A DNA stretch of 64,000 nucleotides from DASUKM01 sp036278735 (GTDB taxonomy: Bacteria; Acidobacteriota; Vicinamibacteria; Vicinamibacterales; 2-12-FULL-66-21): contig DASUKM010000044.1 in NCBI GenBank assembly GCA_036278735.1, forward strand, positions 62,001-126,000. The letters run 5' to 3'. A program made the translations under genes and the position numbers. Below are positions 60,800-64,000 of this stretch, one piece after another. The notes under the pieces were generated by a model that saw only the letters and a list, made by a program, of their open reading frames with translations, was not told the origin of the DNA and ran no database searches. Numbering within the stretch: position 1 is the stretch's first letter; every line of letters begins with the position of its first letter.

Positions 60800-62590
60800 C
60801 TACTGGGTGACCCGAACCCCCGTCAGCACTCGGGTGGTCTGTGCGCCTCGTACAGTCAACTCGACGACGTAGTCGCCGGGGCCGAGCGGGGCGAGCACGA
60901 GGGTGCCGGTAAGCCACTGCTGACCGGTAGCCGCGTCTGTGCGCCGGCCGATCGTGACGGGAATCGGGAGCGCCTGTCCTTTGCGATCGAGCAGCCGGCC
61001 GGAGAGTACGTCCGTGCCGTGCGCGGGCACCTCGAGCACCACCCGCTCGGTCCGCGAGAACGTCTGGCTGGCGGCGGGCTCCAGCTTGTTGCCCGTGTAG
61101 GGACCGCGGTGGAACAGGTGCGGCGCGTCGGGCGCCGGCCGGTACGTGCCGCGGCGATCCAGGTCGGCGAGCGCGGCGTCGAGCACGCGTGTCGTGTCGG
61201 GCGCGGGGGCGGCGGAGGCGGCGCGCGCCGCGGCCACGTCGGCCTCCGTGGCCGCACGGTAGCCGTTGCGGTTCCGGACCGCGACGCCGGGCCGCTTGAC
61301 GCGCACCTTGATCGTCCGGAACGTCCCGTCCAGTTTCGTGTTCGTCGAGTAGTACCCGAGCAGGTAGTACGACGTCAGGTCGTCGCCGAGACGGCGGAGC
61401 TGACCGGCGAGATCGTTGTCGTTCAGAATCGCGAGCCCGTCCGTGTTCTCGGCCAGCTCGCGCATCGTGTCCTGCCGCGAGCGCAGGCTGGCGAGGTCGG
61501 CGTTGACCGGCAGCGGCTTCTCGGGTCCGATCGGCGTATCGAACACCGGCAGCCCGCGCGGATCGATCGGGTAGAAGCTGACGTTGGTGCGGTTGGCTTC
61601 TCCTTCGATGTCGCGGAAATACCGGCGGTCATCGATGTCGCCGAGCCGGAGCCGATCGGCGTCGCAGTCCGTCGTCGGTCGCTCGGGCGTGACGGCGTCC
61701 CGTCCCCCGGTGCGCGGCGGCTGCAGCGTGCCCCCGGGCGTCAGGACGTCGGTCGCCTTCGCCTCGCCCATGAGGCCGGTCTGCGGCTGATTCAGGAGCG
61801 CCTCGTCGTGCCCGTACAGCGCCCATCCTTCTGTAATGGCGAGCACCGCCTTGCGCTCGTCGCGCATGTCGCGCAGGTGGACGATCAGATCGTGCAGACT
61901 GTCGAGGACCATCTGTTCGCGCCGGCGGGCGATCAGATCGGCCGCAATAGGAGAGACCATCTCGCCGATTGACTTCGGCGGATAACACGCCAGGTACTCC
62001 GACTCCTTGTCGTCGTAGCGTTCGCCAAACCGCCGTCCCCACGTCCACTGGTTCCGCAGGGCCGATTCGATCACCTCCGTCTTGCGCGCGAAGACCAGCT
62101 GGCTCGGCGTCATCTCGGGGGTCATCACGCCGACCAGATCGTCGGGGCCGATCACCTGATTGAGCAGTTGAATCAAGGGCTCGGCGATATTGTGGGAGCC
62201 GTCGATCGACGAGTGCAGCGTATCGAGGAACAGGACGAACACGCGGCTGCGCGGGTTGGCGGCCATCTGATCGCCTTCCTCCTGCGTGTTCGGTTCGATG
62301 CGCGCGTCCTGCGAACCGGCGGGGCGCACCACCACGTGTTCGAACGTCTCGATCTTCTGAGGCTTGCCGTCCTCGAGGACGTCGAAGTCGCTTGCGCGCA
62401 GATCGCGGACCGGCACGCCGTCGCGCGTCGCGTAGACGTCGACGCGAATGAAGTTGGCCTCCGACCGGAACGGCGCCTGTTGTGCGGGAACCTGCGCGGG
62501 CGAGGGGCTCTGCGCGGCCGCGATCGTCAGCCCGATCGCGAGGAACGCGGCAGCCGTGCATCCGGCACGGATCCGACTGCTGTGGGACAC
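60800..62590 (-). CDS. Exported VWFA-related protein of the acidobacterial type
   Basis: 596 residues from a GTG with AGGAG 5 nt upstream. Signal peptide: AAFLAIGLTIAAAQ. Region 35-420 matches the VWFA-related domain described from acidobacteria: FIRVDVYATRDGVPVRDLRASDFDVLEDGKPQKIETFE, then VFVLFLDTLHSSIDGS (a MIDAS-like start, DxxxS partly kept) and KAVLAITEGW. LAENTDGLAILNDNDLAGQLRRLGDDLTSYYLLGYYS is highly typical. The C-terminus is a beta-rich domain. Function is unknown; it is likely a surface or periplasmic adhesion or sensing protein and is the best taxonomic marker in the window. Confidence 0.92.
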   Translation of the reverse strand: MSHSSRIRAGCTAAAFLAIGLTIAAAQSPSPAQVPAQQAPFRSEANFIRVDVYATRDGVPVRDLRASDFDVLEDGKPQKIETFEHVVVRPAGSQDARIEPNTQEEGDQMAANPRSRVFVLFLDTLHSSIDGSHNIAEPLIQLLNQVIGPDDLVGVMTPEMTPSQLVFARKTEVIESALRNQWTWGRRFGERYDDKESEYLACYPPKSIGEMVSPIAADLIARRREQMVLDSLHDLIVHLRDMRDERKAVLAITEGWALYGHDEALLNQPQTGLMGEAKATDVLTPGGTLQPPRTGGRDAVTPERPTTDCDADRLRLGDIDDRRYFRDIEGEANRTNVSFYPIDPRGLPVFDTPIGPEKPLPVNADLASLRSRQDTMRELAENTDGLAILNDNDLAGQLRRLGDDLTSYYLLGYYSTNTKLDGTFRTIKVRVKRPGVAVRNRNGYRAATEADVAAARAASAAPAPDTTRVLDAALADLDRRGTYRPAPDAPHLFHRGPYTGNKLEPAASQTFSRTERVVLEVPAHGTDVLSGRLLDRKGQALPIPVTIGRRTDAATGQQWLTGTLVLAPLGPGDYVVELTVRGAQTTRVLTGVRVTQ

Positions 62591-62805
62591 GGAGACTCCT
62601 TACGAGGGCTGGCGCCTTCAGTCTACCCCTCGGACAAGGAAAGCGGCAGGAAATCCGCTTCTCGGGGGCGTGTTGCGAATCCCTACGGGGCCGTCTTGAA
62701 AGCAGGCGGTCCCGGCGGCCGACCGCGACGAAACTGGCCGAAACGGCGGGGCTGGCCCTTGGCGTTCTTCTTGCCTTCGGTCCGCTATCCAACTCGGAGG
62801 ACAGC

Positions 62806-62988
62806 GTGGAAAGGTTCAAGCCGGCGAACTGGACGATCGATCGTTGGCGCGTGCAACCGCGTCCGACGCCGCTCGAATTCAGCGAGCCCGCGAGCCTCGA
62901 CCAGGCTCCCCCTCTGTGGAAGGACCTGACCCTCGCGTCCGCGGTTGCCGCCCTGCTCTGGGTCGCCGCGGCCGTCGCATTCCACTGA
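62806..62988 (+). CDS. Small C-tail-anchored membrane protein
   Basis: 60 residues from a GTG that has an exact GGAGG (62796-62800) 5 nt upstream, which decides the start. A polar N-terminal part (WTIDRWRVQPRPTPLEFSEP) is followed by one C-terminal membrane helix (LASAVAALLWVAAAVAFH), giving a tail-anchored topology. No family recognised. It ends 7 nt before a convergent small gene. A longer in-frame ORF upstream is antisense to the VWFA-like gene and is rejected. Confidence 0.65.
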   Translation: MERFKPANWTIDRWRVQPRPTPLEFSEPASLDQAPPLWKDLTLASAVAALLWVAAAVAFH

Positions 62989-62995
62989 TGCTCAG

Positions 62996-63244
62996 TCAGG
63001 CCGACGTCGGCTCGGCCGGACTGTCCTGCCATCCCTGGGCGCGCAGCCGTTCGCGGTAGACGCGCGCCCAGTTCATCGCCATCCACTCTTCCTGAAAGAG
63101 TTCCGCCACGACGACGTCGCGGTCGTGGAGCACCTGCACTTCGATCGGCATCGACGCCGAATACAGGATGCAGCGCACGTCTGTCCTGCGCCGGCGCACA
63201 GACCACAACAGCCGTGCCCCGGGCGGGACGCAATACGTCGACAC
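62996..63244 (-). CDS. Small hypothetical protein
   Basis: 82 residues from GTG 63244, which has the purine-rich AGGAGGGGAG 6 nt upstream. The middle is MPIEVQVLHDRDVVVAELF and the end is a helix EEWMAMNWARVYRERLRAQGW. The N-terminal part is Arg-rich and Cys-containing (RRRRTDVRCIL). No family is recognised; soluble, probably cytoplasmic. It converges with the small membrane-protein gene. Confidence 0.6.
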   Translation of the reverse strand: MSTYCVPPGARLLWSVRRRRTDVRCILYSASMPIEVQVLHDRDVVVAELFQEEWMAMNWARVYRERLRAQGWQDSPAEPTSA

Positions 63245-63369
63245 GACTGGCTCCCCTCCTGCCAGATCAGGACAGAGTGTGGAATGAAGCGGCCAGTGTA
63301 CGTCACACGCAACGCGCCGCGTCAAGCCCGATGTTCGCCGCAGCCTTGGACGGGGTACGCTGGATCGCC

Positions 63370-64000
63370 ATGTCCGCGGCAGCCGGCGATCCTCTCCCTT
63401 CTTCGTGCGATATCGCCATCGTGGGGGGTGGCGCCGCGGGCGTTGCGACGGCGATCTTCGCCGGCCGGGCGCGCTCGGGGCTGGACGTGCACGTCTTCGA
63501 AGGGGCGGTCCGGCCCGGCGCCAAGATTCTCGTGAGCGGCGGCGCGCGCTGCAACGTGACCAACGCGGTGGTCGTCGAGCACGACTTCAATGGCGGGCGC
63601 CGCACCATCGTGCGCCAGGTGATTCGGGCGCTCTCGGTTCCGCAGACGCGGCGGTTCTTCGAAACGCTCGGCGTCCCGCTGCACGAAGAAGCTGACGGCA
63701 AACTGTTTCCCGATGCCAACCGCGCCCGGAGCGTGCTGGAGGCGCTGCTGCGGGAGCTGGCGCGGATCGGGGCAGGCCTGCACACCGCCGCACGCGTCTC
63801 GGACGTGCTCCCTGACGGCGACGCCTTCGTCGTGCGGACTTCGCGCGGCAACGTGCGCGCGCGCCGCGTGGTGCTCGCCACCGGCGGCCGATCGCTGCCG
63901 AAGAGCGGGAGCGACGGGCACGGCTATGACCTCGCGCGTGCGCTGGGTCATCGAATCGTGCCGACGACCCCTGCGCTGGCGCCGCTGGTCCTCGACGGGG
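63370..64000 (+). CDS. HI0933/YhiN-family flavoprotein (3' end beyond window)
   Basis: The first 210 residues of an NAD(P)/FAD-dependent oxidoreductase of the HI0933-like family. The FAD Rossmann motif is CDIAIVGGGAAGVATAI, followed by GAKILVSGGARCNVTN (a family signature), the PLHEEADGKLFPDANRA segment and VLATGGRSLPKSGSDGHGYDLA. Proteins of this family are uncharacterised flavin enzymes. ATG 63370 is preferred to the in-frame ATG 63331 because TACGCT stands 8 nt before it and the protein then starts normally. Confidence 0.88.
   Translation, partial: MSAAAGDPLPSSCDIAIVGGGAAGVATAIFAGRARSGLDVHVFEGAVRPGAKILVSGGARCNVTNAVVVEHDFNGGRRTIVRQVIRALSVPQTRRFFETLGVPLHEEADGKLFPDANRARSVLEALLRELARIGAGLHTAARVSDVLPDGDAFVVRTSRGNVRARRVVLATGGRSLPKSGSDGHGYDLARALGHRIVPTTPALAPLVLDG

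Overview
The window is GC-rich, tightly packed chromosomal DNA from a diderm, free-living bacterium, most likely an Acidobacteriota of the class Vicinamibacteria. The main evidence is a secreted protein of the VWFA-related type typical of acidobacteria (60800-62590), a BamD outer-membrane assembly lipoprotein, many exported peptidases and beta-propeller proteins, and a fused AroD-AroE in a combined aro-trp operon. No phage, transposase, CRISPR array or rRNA operon is visible. Lineage is inferred from gene content only.

Layout. 1-4.5 kb: PadR repressor, recG and an exported protein on the minus strand, diverging from lexA. 4.5-14 kb: a plus-strand housekeeping and DNA-repair run (dinB, nth, minimal metalloprotease, rsmA, RNase J, ftsK, N-acetylmuramoyl amidase). 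14-22 kb: pepA, an acetoacetate-activation operon (acetoacetyl-CoA synthetase, thiolase, JAMM peptidase) and a secreted S9 peptidase. 22-24.6 kb: accessory genes, namely a VapBC pair, a glycoside-hydrolase-like exported protein and a lipoprotein. 24.6-35.3 kb: an aromatic amino-acid block, aroDE-trpEGDCFBA-chorismate mutase, then DAHP synthase-tyrA. 35.4-41.3 kb: exported M1 and S55 peptidases and a beta-propeller protein. 41.3-47.6 kb: ECF sigma/anti-sigma, a TPR protein and a large sigma-54 activator. 47.6-56 kb: an almost gapless run aroC-def-fmt-rsmB-PASTA-rpe-thioesterase-epimerase-bamD-exported protein. 56-64 kb: pgsA, mannose activation enzymes, tRNA-Gly, a phosphodiester glycosidase, the VWFA-like protein, two small genes and a partial flavoprotein.

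The most striking regulatory structure is upstream of the aro-trp operon. A 29-residue leader peptide with three consecutive Trp codons flanked by Tyr codons is followed by a competing antiterminator and a perfect 10-bp terminator with a U-run. This is a classical ribosome-mediated attenuator controlling the whole aromatic supraoperon. A second structured leader, with its own extended -10 promoter and a terminator-like hairpin, precedes RNase J.

Two patterns run through the whole window. First, many operon-leading genes have a -10 hexamer only 6-9 nt before the start codon and no Shine-Dalgarno sequence, which implies leaderless mRNAs, while genes inside operons are joined by ATGA or GTGA overlaps. 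Second, intergenic spaces are filled with phase-kept 7-bp tandem repeats of several different unit families, often next to perfect REP-like hairpins. These repeats produce most of the spurious ORFs outside genes.
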